Source of the DNA: Nemertoderma westbladi
Taxonomy: Eukaryota > Xenacoelomorpha > Nemertodermatida > Nemertodermatidae
Reading direction: 5' to 3'
Length of the DNA: 55,383 nucleotides
Assembly (NCBI GenBank): GCA_032718475.1
Contig: JAUCBJ010001399.1
Span: 1 to 55,383 of the forward strand
The notes under the pieces are model-generated. The model was not told where the DNA came from. It made no database searches and worked only from the letters and a program-made list of their open reading frames with translations. Shown here piece after piece: positions 31,986-42,639 of the stretch. The position numbers and the translations under genes were made by a program. The stretch's first letter is position 1. The number at the start of each line of letters is the position of its first letter.

Positions 31986-34900
31986 TTACGTTATGGAGTC
32001 CCTAGATATTTGTCGGATTAGGGAAGTGGTCGTAGGAAGAGTATCTTGCCTTCCATAGTTTCCGGACAGTTTTCGGTCTCTTTCCAGTAAACATAAACGA
32101 CCAACTGGGCGATTGAGTTGTTGTGTTACTTTCTCCGCTCCCTTGGCCTGTCTAATCTCCGCCGTGGTAAGATGAGGAGGCCATTCTTCTTCTTCTTTAC
32201 TTAAGAAGTCGGATCCACCTAACCAGCCTGGAGTATCTATTAGTTCTTGAGGAGTTGCTCCTCTGGAAGCAATGTCGGCTGGATTAATCGTCCCAAGGCA
32301 ATGTCTCCATTGATCTATAGTGGAGTTAATATCGTCATTATCTGAGGAGTATGGTGTTCCCTCAGTTGGGTCGTCCACCTCACTGCTCTCCACTTCCCAT
32401 TCCTTTACTTGGTATACCTGTTCTTGAGGTAATCTCTCTTTGAGAGTTCTACGGGAAGGGCCAGTGAAGTACCAACCTACTCTAGTTCTTACCGCATAGG
32501 TTTGTAGTGGCTGTGGTTGAGCAGGCCGTTTCTCCAATGTCTCTAGCGCCTCATGCGCGTTTTGGCCGATGAGTATTTGCACTCCAGGATAATCTGTGTG
32601 GAATCGAGGTATCTTAAGCTGCTGGATGCTCTCGTCCTCGTCCCAGTTATAAGGTTCTACTTGGGTAGTAGCGAAGTTCTTTATAGCCACCATTTTTACT
32701 GACCTTATACTTTGTTCTCCTAATTTATCCTGGGGGGTGGACAACGCACCTACATAGTAATCTGCCGTTATGGTAGATTTCCAAACCTGCATAATTCCTG
32801 ACATATTCAACTTAGTTCGGAATTTGGGTTGTCCAGCAAAGATGTCTTCGGCTAGTTCTTGATCAATGAATGTTCCTGTGCTGCCGGAATCAAGGAGGGC
32901 GTTCACTATGTAACTTTTGTTAGGACCGTGAACTCTTACCTGCACTACAGGAAATTCTCTGATTCCTACGTTGGAAGTTGGAGGTTTCCAAGATGGTTGT
33001 CTGTCAAAAGTAGTTGGGGGGAACTCATTGTTGGTGTCCTTTTCGTAAGTAAGTGCTCGATACACCGCGGTATTTATTAGGTAACAGGATTCGTTGGCGT
33101 CGGAGAATTCGTCAGTATAGAATCCTTCCATCTCAGATTCTTGATCAGTGTCATTTACATCACTGAATTGGACATGTAGTTCGGGCTCACTTACCTGACT
33201 CGGGTTGTTTCGTTCGAATTCACTGTGTAACAAGATGTGATGTTTCGCACCGCACTTTGCACACCTTACGTCGGAGTAACAGGTTCGCCGTTGGTGTCCT
33301 TGTCTGAGGCAATTATAGCATAACCGCTTATCCCACATGACTTCACGTCTGTCTACCAGGGATTTCTTTAGGAATTCAGCACACACACTCAAACGGTGGG
33401 GCCCGTCGCACAGCACACATTTTGGTTTGATGTTACTCACTTTACCTTGGGTAACGTTATGCACTCTCGTTCTTTCTTCGGGCTTTCTTCCGTGAATTCT
33501 CTTAGGAGACGTAGGAGGAGTTGTTGTTACCTGTTCTCTCCTGTCACTGGTTCGAGACTTATATTTACTTACGTCTTTATAGGTCTTGTTGTCATAGTAA
33601 GATTTTGCTGTGTCTTTCCCGCTGTCCTCTTCTTGAGAAGCTTGGCTTTCGCCGTCATCAGTATAACACACTGGTGTTACCCTTCTCCTAGAAACGGGTC
33701 CCTCACTCACCTTATTTTCCGATGTTTTCTCTCTGGACTGCTTTATGAGTTGTAATTTTACTTCACTATCTAAGAAGGACATGAGATCAGCCATGGTAGG
33801 GCCTCGTCGTTGCTGCTCATTCATATACAACACTTTCTTGTCCCAGCGTGTACATACTCCACCCTTTGGTAAAGTAGAGACTACGGCTCCAATAACCATG
33901 GAACTCTGATATTCATGAGACTTACCCAACCAATCCAACTGTCTACAGATCTCCTGAATCTCATCGGAAAACTCTATAATCCCGCTACTAAGGAACTTTC
34001 GGGGGGCTACTAATTTTGCATACAAATACTTAGCTATGTTATCCTTGTTACCATACCTGATGTTTAATGTATCCCAAACTTGTCTTAATCCATCTGGGTG
34101 TCCAATAAACTTTAACGCCATTAACTTGGGAGGTCCTTCCAAGCACTTGATGAGGAATCTAAGTTTCTCTCCATTAGATAGTACAGAGTTCTGTATGCTA
34201 TCTTTGTAATATTCATTGAAAGGTAACCATTTCATCTCATCTCCATTGAATTTGACGATTTCTCCCACTTTGACAGCTTGGCGGGCTTCTGTTCTAGCCA
34301 TCTGACGCGTAAAGCTTTCTTGGGCCATCGTGTTATTTAATATCGAATTATCGGTATATAAATTTCCCGGATTATTATCAGGTCTATAGGGAATATCATC
34401 AACAACAGGTTTATAATTACCCTTAATAGGGTTTGCTATAGGAGTTTCTACTTCACTAGCAGTATAGATGCGTGTAGGCTCCACACCTTGCGCATGTAAT
34501 ACTTCAGACCTAACAGGTTGACATAATGTTACAGGGGGTATTGGTATACCCTTTTGTATATTGACTAATTTGTCGCGTTCTAGCGCGATACTTTGCTGCA
34601 CTTCTTGCAATTCTAACATACGTTCCCTTACTGTTCCCTTGAGTTGGTGGACAGTCTCCTGCATCTGTCCGAGCAGGAGATTCATCCCCCGCCGTCCCTC
34701 CTCTACCCACTCGACCGCCGAAGCGGGAGTCGCCAACATTGTAGCGGGCTGACGCGGGACGACGGGAGACAAATCTTTGATTTCTCTCTCAGTGTCCAGG
34801 ACAGGGATATTCGCATGGACTGTTCTACCGGGTACAGGCAGTGTAGTACTGTGTAGAGGGAATTTAGAGTTAAGCTCTGGAAGTACAGGGGTCTCTAGCA

Positions 34901-36089
34901 CAGGAGTGGATTTGGGAACGACAGGCCTAATTATTTCAGGCTCATCAACTATGGTAGGGAGTCTTTTGACCTTAATAATTTGGTCTGTGGGTTCTGTACT
35001 ACCTAAGTCTGTGCTAGCTAGTTGTCTTCTAACCGCTGGGGGCAAATCAGGCAATTTGTGACGGTGAGATGTTTTTCTACGCCTGCTTAGACGAGATCTA
35101 TTTCCTCCGCCTTCAGGATCGGTGGTCTTGCCTTCCTCCGATGATGTGTATCCTTGGCGTTTGGGAGTAGATCGACTCATCATCTGCATTTGACTAGCAG
35201 TTAACTGTTTATTTATGCAGTCTTGCGTCTCTTGCAGATTTTCCAACTCCAGTTGGGTAGTCTCCTCAGACGCTCTCCGTTCTGCTTCTGCCACTGCCTT
35301 TGCTGCTGCTGCTTTTGCTGCTTCCACTGCCGCTGCCGCTTTTGCCACTTCTGCTTCTGCCATTGCCGCTGCTACTGCTGCTGCCTTTCGGTCCTCTATC
35401 CGTTTTTTCTTTACTTGTTCTTCTTGGACTCTAGCGAGGCGGAGTTTTTCATCAAATTTAGCTTGGTTTGCAGCTAACATTTCCGCATCGATTGCGTCCA
35501 ACACAAGCTTGGTTCCTTCACTATTAGGGCAAAGTCCAGACAGTCGTCTCCTCAACTCTTTGTCTCCTAGGAATCGCTGATAGTCTGACAGATAGATGTC
35601 AATGGTGTCTCTAGTTCGCGGCTTCTCTGCTGCTGTTAATTCGCTTTCCACTTCGCTTTCCACTTCGCTTTCCACTTGAGAAGAAGTGGCGTCAGTTGAT
35701 TCTTCATAGGTTAGCCATTCATCATAAACTGTATCCGCCATCTTCGCTCCGCGTTCGGGCGTCCGCTCAACAGTATCCGAACTACTGGAGCTATCGGGCC
35801 GCTGAAAACTAGGTTCTTGGCTAGGATGTTGCTGCTGTTTGACAGCTGCTTCTTGATCCCGCTTGACTTGGGCCCGAGTGCCGATGATAGACCTACGGTG
35901 TTCTACTAGCCTAGGGTCTGACACTACTACTGTAGGGATGGCCTTTCTTACAATAGGAGGTGACTTAGACTTGGATCTAGGATGTTCTATACTTGGATCT
36001 GGGTCACTGATCTTTTTAAGACACTGTCTAACAGTCATTCTAACACTTTCTAAGAGACTATCTGACAGTGATTGGGTTGTGTCAGACAT
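31986..36089 (-). CDS. BEL/Pao gag-protease polyprotein, 1367 codons, pol-deleted
   Basis: It is a single open frame from ATG at 36089. Residues 1-150 are Ser/Pro-rich. About 215-275 is an Ala/Glu-rich helix. A further coiled-coil lies near 480-520. A DUF1759-type Gag domain lies near 605-720 (VKFNGDEMKWLPF, LKFIGHPDGLRQVWD). Three Cys/His knuckles are at about 890-951 (CYNCLRQGHQRRTC). A DUF1758 retropepsin has LLDSGSTGTFID near 1066. At about 1260 it jumps to the RNase H-integrase linker (WRHCLGTINPADIASRG) and ends SRDSIT. A usual BEL Pol adds reverse transcriptase, RNase H and integrase here; all are missing in frame. Product role by family: capsid and processing protease. Confidence 0.9.
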   Translation of the reverse strand: MSDTTQSLSDSLLESVRMTVRQCLKKISDPDPSIEHPRSKSKSPPIVRKAIPTVVVSDPRLVEHRRSIIGTRAQVKRDQEAAVKQQQHPSQEPSFQRPDSSSSSDTVERTPERGAKMADTVYDEWLTYEESTDATSSQVESEVESEVESELTAAEKPRTRDTIDIYLSDYQRFLGDKELRRRLSGLCPNSEGTKLVLDAIDAEMLAANQAKFDEKLRLARVQEEQVKKKRIEDRKAAAVAAAMAEAEVAKAAAAVEAAKAAAAKAVAEAERRASEETTQLELENLQETQDCINKQLTASQMQMMSRSTPKRQGYTSSEEGKTTDPEGGGNRSRLSRRRKTSHRHKLPDLPPAVRRQLASTDLGSTEPTDQIIKVKRLPTIVDEPEIIRPVVPKSTPVLETPVLPELNSKFPLHSTTLPVPGRTVHANIPVLDTEREIKDLSPVVPRQPATMLATPASAVEWVEEGRRGMNLLLGQMQETVHQLKGTVRERMLELQEVQQSIALERDKLVNIQKGIPIPPVTLCQPVRSEVLHAQGVEPTRIYTASEVETPIANPIKGNYKPVVDDIPYRPDNNPGNLYTDNSILNNTMAQESFTRQMARTEARQAVKVGEIVKFNGDEMKWLPFNEYYKDSIQNSVLSNGEKLRFLIKCLEGPPKLMALKFIGHPDGLRQVWDTLNIRYGNKDNIAKYLYAKLVAPRKFLSSGIIEFSDEIQEICRQLDWLGKSHEYQSSMVIGAVVSTLPKGGVCTRWDKKVLYMNEQQRRGPTMADLMSFLDSEVKLQLIKQSREKTSENKVSEGPVSRRRVTPVCYTDDGESQASQEEDSGKDTAKSYYDNKTYKDVSKYKSRTSDRREQVTTTPPTSPKRIHGRKPEERTRVHNVTQGKVSNIKPKCVLCDGPHRLSVCAEFLKKSLVDRREVMWDKRLCYNCLRQGHQRRTCYSDVRCAKCGAKHHILLHSEFERNNPSQVSEPELHVQFSDVNDTDQESEMEGFYTDEFSDANESCYLINTAVYRALTYEKDTNNEFPPTTFDRQPSWKPPTSNVGIREFPVVQVRVHGPNKSYIVNALLDSGSTGTFIDQELAEDIFAGQPKFRTKLNMSGIMQVWKSTITADYYVGALSTPQDKLGEQSIRSVKMVAIKNFATTQVEPYNWDEDESIQQLKIPRFHTDYPGVQILIGQNAHEALETLEKRPAQPQPLQTYAVRTRVGWYFTGPSRRTLKERLPQEQVYQVKEWEVESSEVDDPTEGTPYSSDNDDINSTIDQWRHCLGTINPADIASRGATPQELIDTPGWLGGSDFLSKEEEEWPPHLTTAEIRQAKGAEKVTQQLNRPVGRLCLLERDRKLSGNYGRQDTLPTTTSLIRQISRDSIT

Positions 36090-38714
36090 GTTTACTTGTA
36101 CAGTTGAATGCCTACTGCTATGATTACAGCTAAAGCAAGTCTAGTAATTCAGTATCACTGGTAGCCTAATAATTAATTACCGATACTGCTACTCAGTGTA
36201 GCGTGATATATATATAATATATTAGAATACCGGTATGCTTATAGTATATATATAAGTATTATTACAGACTAGATTTGTCACAGAGTACCGGTATATAATT
36301 TTAGCACAAATATATATAAATATATAATAGGCCTATCGTGAATACCGGTATACAGCTGACACTTATAGTATATATAAGTATAATTATTACAGACTAGAAT
36401 TAATTACAGAATACCGGTATGATTTCAGCCTAAATTTATAGAATAAATATAATATGCCTATTGTAAATACCGGTATGTCAATTATTTTAAAATAATTGAA
36501 TTTCTGAATGTTAGGGGTTACTTGGTTACTTTACTTACTTTATTACCGTTATTTGAGCAGCAGTCCAACTGATATTAAGACCTAAGTGTTGTATAACAGG
36601 CCTACTATTTTATTAATAGATTTAGTGGATTTATATGTACCCGTATGAGGGGTTTTGTTACAATATTGAAATAGATGTTATTATTTCTGGGAATTAATCA
36701 CTACACAAAAGCTGTGCGCTCTCAGTGAAGTGCTACTTATTGGACACTAAAACAAATAATTATACTTCCTAAGTTACTTATCTACGAATTACTTACGATA
36801 CGGGTGAGATTAAATCTCTAATTAAACACAACAAAAATATTACGTACGAAATTTTAGGGTAATTTTACAGGGAACTACAAACCAGTCTAACAGAGTGTTA
36901 GATTTTCTGGTTATTACAACGGACAGGATACTATGGTATTTGAAAATAATAAGTAGTAGTAAATACACTGTGTTGTCCAGATAGGAAAATACCACTGTCT
37001 GACGACCTATAGCCGTATCGCTATAGGTACTACGTTATGTTTCACGGAGTGTTCCTACCTAGAAGTTAATTACCGCGGTCTACCAGAACCAACGTGCCTA
37101 TTAACCACTTTACAACACAAATATACTGCCTACACTCTAATTACCTTCGGAAAGCACTGTACACTAAACCCTAAATTAGGTACGAGTACTTGTACAACAG
37201 ATAATCAGTAGTTAAAAATACTTGAACAGTTAAAAGAACCACGGCATCTGCTGGAGTGACCGGAGCACAAAGTCGCCAGTCTTTACCTACGCCAAGCAGC
37301 CCGTGTAGTACCGGGGTTAATTTAACTATAACGGTATGTGTAACAAGCACAATTACTGTAGGAATAAACTTGGGGATATGAATGTTGCGAATAATCGCAT
37401 AAACTCTGAATAATAAATATTACGCTACCCGTACAGAATACTCAAACAAAATACAAACCAAACGCTGGCAGACTACCATCAAGCCTAAATAAACTACAGT
37501 ATGTGCAGATTCCAAAATGGTTAGTTAGTATGCGTTCTAACACGGTAGTACGACTTATTCTTTAGGAGGGGGTTGACCTTACAACTCAAGATGCCCCAAC
37601 TTACTAACTGGCACTTTATCGGACAGACTCTACACACGCAGCAATCTCTTCAGACCTAATAACAGCTAGACAACAATCCAGCCTACAAAATATCTGAGTA
37701 ATAACTATTACGGTACCTGAACAGACCACACAAACAAACATAGGCTAAAACGCTGGCTGTTGGCGAGAGTACACGCCATTGTAATATTCTTATCGAAAGA
37801 TATTAGATTAGCTTAGTTATCTTTAGGTACGCACCAAGAAAATTTTTGATATTTTATAATATATTATGGTCAGTCATATTGTCGTAAGAAATCTAAAATC
37901 TACTGTATAAATTACCTAATATGTGTGCAACGATACCTACAAATAACATTAGGTAAGTATTATTTAAACAACCCACCAAAAATATATTTAAAAAGGTGCC
38001 ATTTGCTAAATTTCTATTGGACGCCAGTCTTGCATTAGGCCAGGCGGGCATATGATTCATTCTATGTGCATAAGTCACAATACTTGTACAGTTGTACTCT
38101 TAAAACTCTAAAATTCTGAATTCTGTACTGTGCTGCACTACTATCAAGCCCAAATAAACTACAGTATATGCAGATTCCGAAATGGTTAGTTAGTATGCGT
38201 TCTAACACGGTAGTACGACTTATTCTTTAGGAGGGGGTTGACCTTACGCCTCAAGATGCCCCAACTTACTAACTGGCACTTTATCGGACAGACTCTACAC
38301 ACGCCGCAATCTCTTCAGACCTAATAACAGCCAGACAACAATCCAGCCCACAAAGTATCTGTACAATCTGAGCAGGGTTACACGCCTTCTGCTCAATATT
38401 AGCCTACTAGTAAATAAAACTGACAGAAATAGACCTAAGTAAAATCCCAATAAAAACCAGGCGTCCCCGATTTAATATCGAGACCTACAGGTATATAATT
38501 ATCAAAATCGAATAATACTGCTGTACCTGTACTGTTGTAAGTACCGGTCCGGGTGATCAGGCAGTCAGGCCTACAGATTACCGGTCGACCGGTACTTTAG
38601 TCTTGATCGCTTACGCCGCAATCAAGATCCTACAAACGGTTATTGTTCTTACCAGAACAATATTAAACTGTATTTATTGCCTACACTGCAATCAAGAATT
38701 TTACAAACGGTTAT
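36090..38714 (-). other. 5' leader of element C
   Basis: 2.6 kb without a supported frame, aligning with element A's leader. It has five ATACCGGTAT-type palindromes (36227-36476). A pair of similar blocks (around 37500-37700 and 38160-38370) is separated by an extra segment of about 390 bp (37745-38140) missing from A. ACAAACGGTTATTGTTC occurs at 38632 and again across the LTR border (38703). No clear primer binding site is seen. Confidence 0.65.
36227..36476. repeat. ATACCGGTAT palindrome array in element C
   Basis: Sites are at 36227, 36284 (GTACCGGTAT), 36342, 36411 and 36467, spaced 56-69 bp. It corresponds to 877-1120 in element A. Confidence 0.65.
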
Positions 38715-39935
38715 TGTTCGCGCTTTTAAGACCTTTGGCAGTTTAACCCGCCAAATCTATATGTCTTCTAGGTTATAAATCTACTCCAGCCTATGACAAG
38801 TATTGAACACCTATAATAATTCTAACATTAGCCAAAGCCAGTCTGTGCGCGACCATTCACACGCTGGATATACCCGGGAGACTGGATTTGGATGCTTTAA
38901 TTTGATTGCGGTGCAGGCCCACTGTACTATTCGATTGATCGTTAATATATAATCTCTGACGAATATTATTCACTTTCGGGAAATATTAGCAGTTCCTTTA
39001 GGACGTGGCGCTCTATCTATTTAAACAGAGCTATGACTTACACTATACACAACCGTATGTCTTATAGATCACCAAAGTGCATTCTTTAGGAAATGCTTTG
39101 TTACTCGGTCAAGCACACACAGACTATTGCACACAACTGCACACTGAATTGCCGATATTCACTGATTTTAATCATATATAAAGAGAACAGCAACCAACAT
39201 TTGTAGGGCCTATTAAGTAGCATTGAACTCACTACAAACCACGATAATGTATGTCGCAAATTGTTATATATAACCGGTCTCTTTAACCTTAGTGTATCAA
39301 GAAGATTGGGTTTTCGGATCGTTATCAATATTCTTCCCAATAATAATAAGTAAACGAACGATACAATTAACAACACAGTAAATAGCAGTAAATAATGTGG
39401 CGAAAAGCAGTTTACGTCAGGGTGCTTAATCAGATGCCGAGGTGCAAAACCGTGATAACCGTTTGATGATCTTATAATTAAAGACGCTCTAATGTCAGAA
39501 AACATTCCCCGGCCGGTGTTCTAGGCGTGGGGGAAACGTCAGTACTGAATCCTGTAATTCTGCTGTACAGCTTTTTACACAAAGAGGGAATCTCTGATTG
39601 GTCGAATGGCAAAAAGCTCCACATGGAAACAGCTGATAGATGTCGTCATTTTGAGCTAAGCAGAACAAAGAACCAAGGCAAGGCTCCGGGCAAGCTACAC
39701 GTGTAAAGCTCAGCCGTTAGCTGTCGTCATAGTAACGACACTGTTTCAAGAGGATCTAGGGCGTTGCGTCATAGAATTGCTAATTATGTCCTCTAAAGTA
39801 CACATACAGAAGAAATAGCTTTTATGTCCCCTAAAAACACCGGTACAGCAATGACACGGCCTTTTATGCCTGCTAAACCAACTACAGAGCACTTTACGGG
39901 GAAAATAACCGGGCAATTCCGCAAAAGCTTTTACA
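38715..39935 (-). repeat. 5' LTR of element C (1221 bp)
   Basis: Same length as the 3' LTR, with the TG...CA ends intact. The minus strand would start transcription here. No canonical TATA box can be fixed with confidence. Confidence 0.93.
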
Positions 39936-40060
39936 AACAGAGTGAGCCTGAACAAAGAAAGCTCCACGAGTACACTAAATCAGCTGATAGATGTCGTAAT
40001 CTGAACTACACTGTATTAAGAGTATTTTGGCGTATTGCGGCATAAAATCGCTAGTTATAG
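39936..40060 (-). repeat. Older BEL/Pao LTR, right part
   Basis: It begins with the AACAG duplicate (39936-39940) and continues the LTR interrupted at 27751. It breaks off at about 40060, some 170 bp before the expected CTTTTACA end, where a LINE tail starts. Confidence 0.8.
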
Positions 40061-40578
40061 ATAGATAGATAGATTTATTTATACATTATGTAAAAACAAT
40101 AACAAATACACCAAACAATGTACCGGTATAAAGGTATTGTCCAACATAACATATAGGATTACCCCTAAAGCTTTGCAGCTTATTTCCAAGGGGGTCCTTT
40201 ATGTTACTTGGTTACAAATACAATATTACACTACGCTAACCTAAAACCAATATAAAACGTAATTACACTATGTACATGTACAACTTTACCGAGAGCGTGA
40301 CAATGCCCGACTCAACGATAAAGATGTAATGTACAGAACAATTTATTATAAAACGTAATTACAGTATAAATAGTAAATAATTAATAAACTAATAACTTAC
40401 TGTAGGACTATTGTACCTATTTTTACATTGCACACGGAGGTGAGATTTAACTGCAGATTTAAAAGAATGTTGATTATCTAGGTTTTTAATTTCATTAGGC
40501 AGAGCGTTCCAATTTTTAATACCGTTAAAAAAGAAAGTATCAGATTCGAAGGATTTACAATTCGGGAGGTAGAAGTTT
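40061..40578 (-). mobile_element. LINE 3' end with (TCTA)n tail, other family
   Basis: On the minus strand, about 62 codons end at TAG 40389-40391 and include FFNGIKNWNALPNEIKNLDN and KSHLRVQC, the conserved C terminus of Jockey/CR1-type LINEs. A 330-bp 3' UTR follows and ends in a (TCTA)n run at 40061-40076. Strongly 5'-truncated. Confidence 0.78.
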
Positions 40579-40584
40579 GAAGCA

Positions 40585-41320
40585 CTATGGTCTTTTTATT
40601 AACTCCAGAAAGACCAACATTTTGACAGTTAACTTTGAAAGTCCTCAGCAAGTCTCTGATCGGTTGAGCATAAGCTCAAACGATGATATGCTTGAGCATG
40701 TGGACGACTTCTGTTACCTGGGATCAAGGATCCGGAAGTCAGGTGAGGAGCTTCGAATACGTAAGGGAAATGCATGGGCAGCCTTGAATAAGCTTTCCAA
40801 GATTTGGAAGTCACCGAGAATTACTCGGAAACTTAAGGTCCGATTATTTAGAGCAGCAGTAGTTTCAGTACACCTCTATGGGAGTCCATGCTGGGCTCTA
40901 ACTGCTGAGGACACCAAATCTCTGGATGGCACATTCACAAGAATGCTACGCCGGGTTTGTCAAGTACAATGCACACATCTCCAACCAGACACTATATAAC
41001 ATTGGAGGTGTCTCATTGGTTCCCCTAAGCTTGACACTAAAACAAAATCGCCTCCGCTTTGCAGTACATTGCTTTCGCCGTGAGGACCAGCCAGTGCATA
41101 ATCTTCTACTTTGGTAGCCTCATGCAGTGATTAAGCATGGTAGACAGCCCATGACTTTCTTGAGACGCATCTTAAAGGACACTGGCCTTGAAGATGCGGA
41201 TGATCTAGCAAATGTCATGGGTGATAGGGAGTTGTGGCGGCGCAATTTTGTCGACAAGCCGGCACAGCATTCCTTTAAATGCAGCTGTAATGCAGCATGC
41301 CGATCCTAGTAGTAGTAGTA
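40585..41320 (+). pseudogene. LINE (TAG)n family, 3' fragment
   Basis: Translation gives NSRKTNILTVNF, DDFCYLGSRIRKSGEELRIR and LFRAAVVSVHLYGSPCWALT, then RMLRR. A frameshift after 40945 is followed by the tail to 41300, ending CATGCCGATCCTAGTAGTAG. This is the longest copy of the post-polymerase region in the window. Confidence 0.82.
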
Positions 41321-41517
41321 TGCGTAAACTTTGGATGGGTTTATTGTTTTGATTCCGTCCACTTTTATTTGTGTTGAGGGCCCATGAAAGGTACATATCA
41401 GAATCAGACATTCTGCTGTTTCATATCACTTTGCAGTTTACCCACTATCATAGGTTATCACTAAAAACCCAGGTTTTAAAAGGGCTGAATCTAACCAAAA
41501 CAGTAAACGAATTAGAA

Positions 41518-41840
41518 CTCTACCCTCCTGTATGTTCCCATCCTTGTGGAACTCTACCCACCTGTATGTTCCCATCCTTGAGGAACTCTACCCACCTGTA
41601 TGTTTCCATCCTTGAGGAACTCTACCCACCTGTATGTCTCACTATTGAGGAACTCTACCCACCTGTATGTTTCCATCCTTGAGGAACTCTACCCACCTGT
41701 ATGTTTCCATCCTTGAGGAACTCTACCCACCTGTATGTCTCACCATTGGGGAACTCTACCCACCTGTATGTCTCATCATTGAGGAACTCTACCCACCTGT
41801 ATGTTTCCATCCTTGAGGAACTCTACCCACCTGTATTGTT
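41518..41840 (-). repeat. 34-bp minisatellite, distal block (10 units)
   Basis: Ten units of GAACTCTACCCACCTGTATG plus TTYCCATCCTTGAG or TCTCACCATTGAG (33-34 bp) stand in a row. They are the same units in the same orientation as the block at 47735-48510, 6 kb away. On the minus strand each contains CATACAGGTGGGTAGAG, a splice-donor-like sequence. Confidence 0.85.
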
Positions 41841-42630
41841 TGATCGACCAGATCTACAAACATATTCCTACTGTTTGTAGATTCCGAAATCACATCTCTA
41901 CTATATGTGAATCCTGCAATATCCTACTGTAAAGTCTGTGAATCATAAAGCATAAATCCAACCTTCTAGTAAACTCTTAAGTAAGCGAATCTATTGCAGT
42001 ATCGGTCTCGTTAACCGGTGAGGCAGAAAACAGTCTACGAACGGACAAACTTCGATAATACAAAATCCCGCGCAGCGAATCCTAGCAATCGTGCTGACTT
42101 GCTGACGGACTAAAGGCGCTCGTATACTTTGCCGCGGTGTGATTTATATGGTGTGGGGGTTGCTAGCTAAATATCTAACTAGCGGACGAACTGCGGCGTG
42201 GACAAAATTATTTTATATATTTCGAGGTGTAAATAATTCCTAAACGCGTGTGTGTTTTGGATTTTATAATCAAACTTTAGTTTTGTATCCCTTCATATTA
42301 TATAATTTACTGGGTCCGGTGTACATTTTACAAATATTCTAATTTTGTGGTCTGTAGGTCTAATACTCACAGATGATAAGGCTCCTTCCCCTTTTGTGTA
42401 TTTCCAGGACTCAAATTCAGGCATAAGGTTAGTAACTACGCCCGGAATTCGGCAATTTAAATCTACCAGGTCCCTAATACTAAGAAGAAATGTGTTAGTT
42501 TACTATAGTAGGCGTACAGTTACAATAGCTAGCCTGGTCTCCTATCTAGAATTTTGGTTGCCTAGGTGGGCGTGGCAACTTCTTATCAGAATGTCGGCGG
42601 GGACACGGTAGGTGTTAGTATCCCAAATAG
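41841..42630. other. Region between minisatellite and foldback element
   Basis: No supported gene. An 88-codon plus frame (42345-42611) has no recognisable motif. GC content rises around 42040-42230. Confidence 0.3.
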
Positions 42631-42639
42631 CCCTAATTG

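Larger units (their letters stand above)
27752..39935 (-). mobile_element. Complete BEL/Pao element C (12184 bp), pol-deleted
   Basis: Both LTRs are 1221 bp with TG...CA ends, and AACAG flanks the element on both sides. The order on the minus strand is LTR, 2.6-kb leader, gag-protease frame (36089-31986), noncoding DNA, a broken second frame, polypurine tract, LTR. The LTRs differ at roughly a dozen to fifteen positions by my eye count, mostly transitions, so the insertion is recent. It has no reverse transcriptase, RNase H or integrase core, so its copying must have depended on proteins supplied by another element. Confidence 0.93.

Noticed and set aside
37893-38078. 61-codon minus-strand frame in the leader of element C
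   Set aside because: It lies in a segment absent from element A, has no motif and is within the expected length of chance frames.
41518-41840. CRISPR array
   Set aside because: Units are directly abutting with no unique spacers; the context is an animal genome and the units match an exon end.
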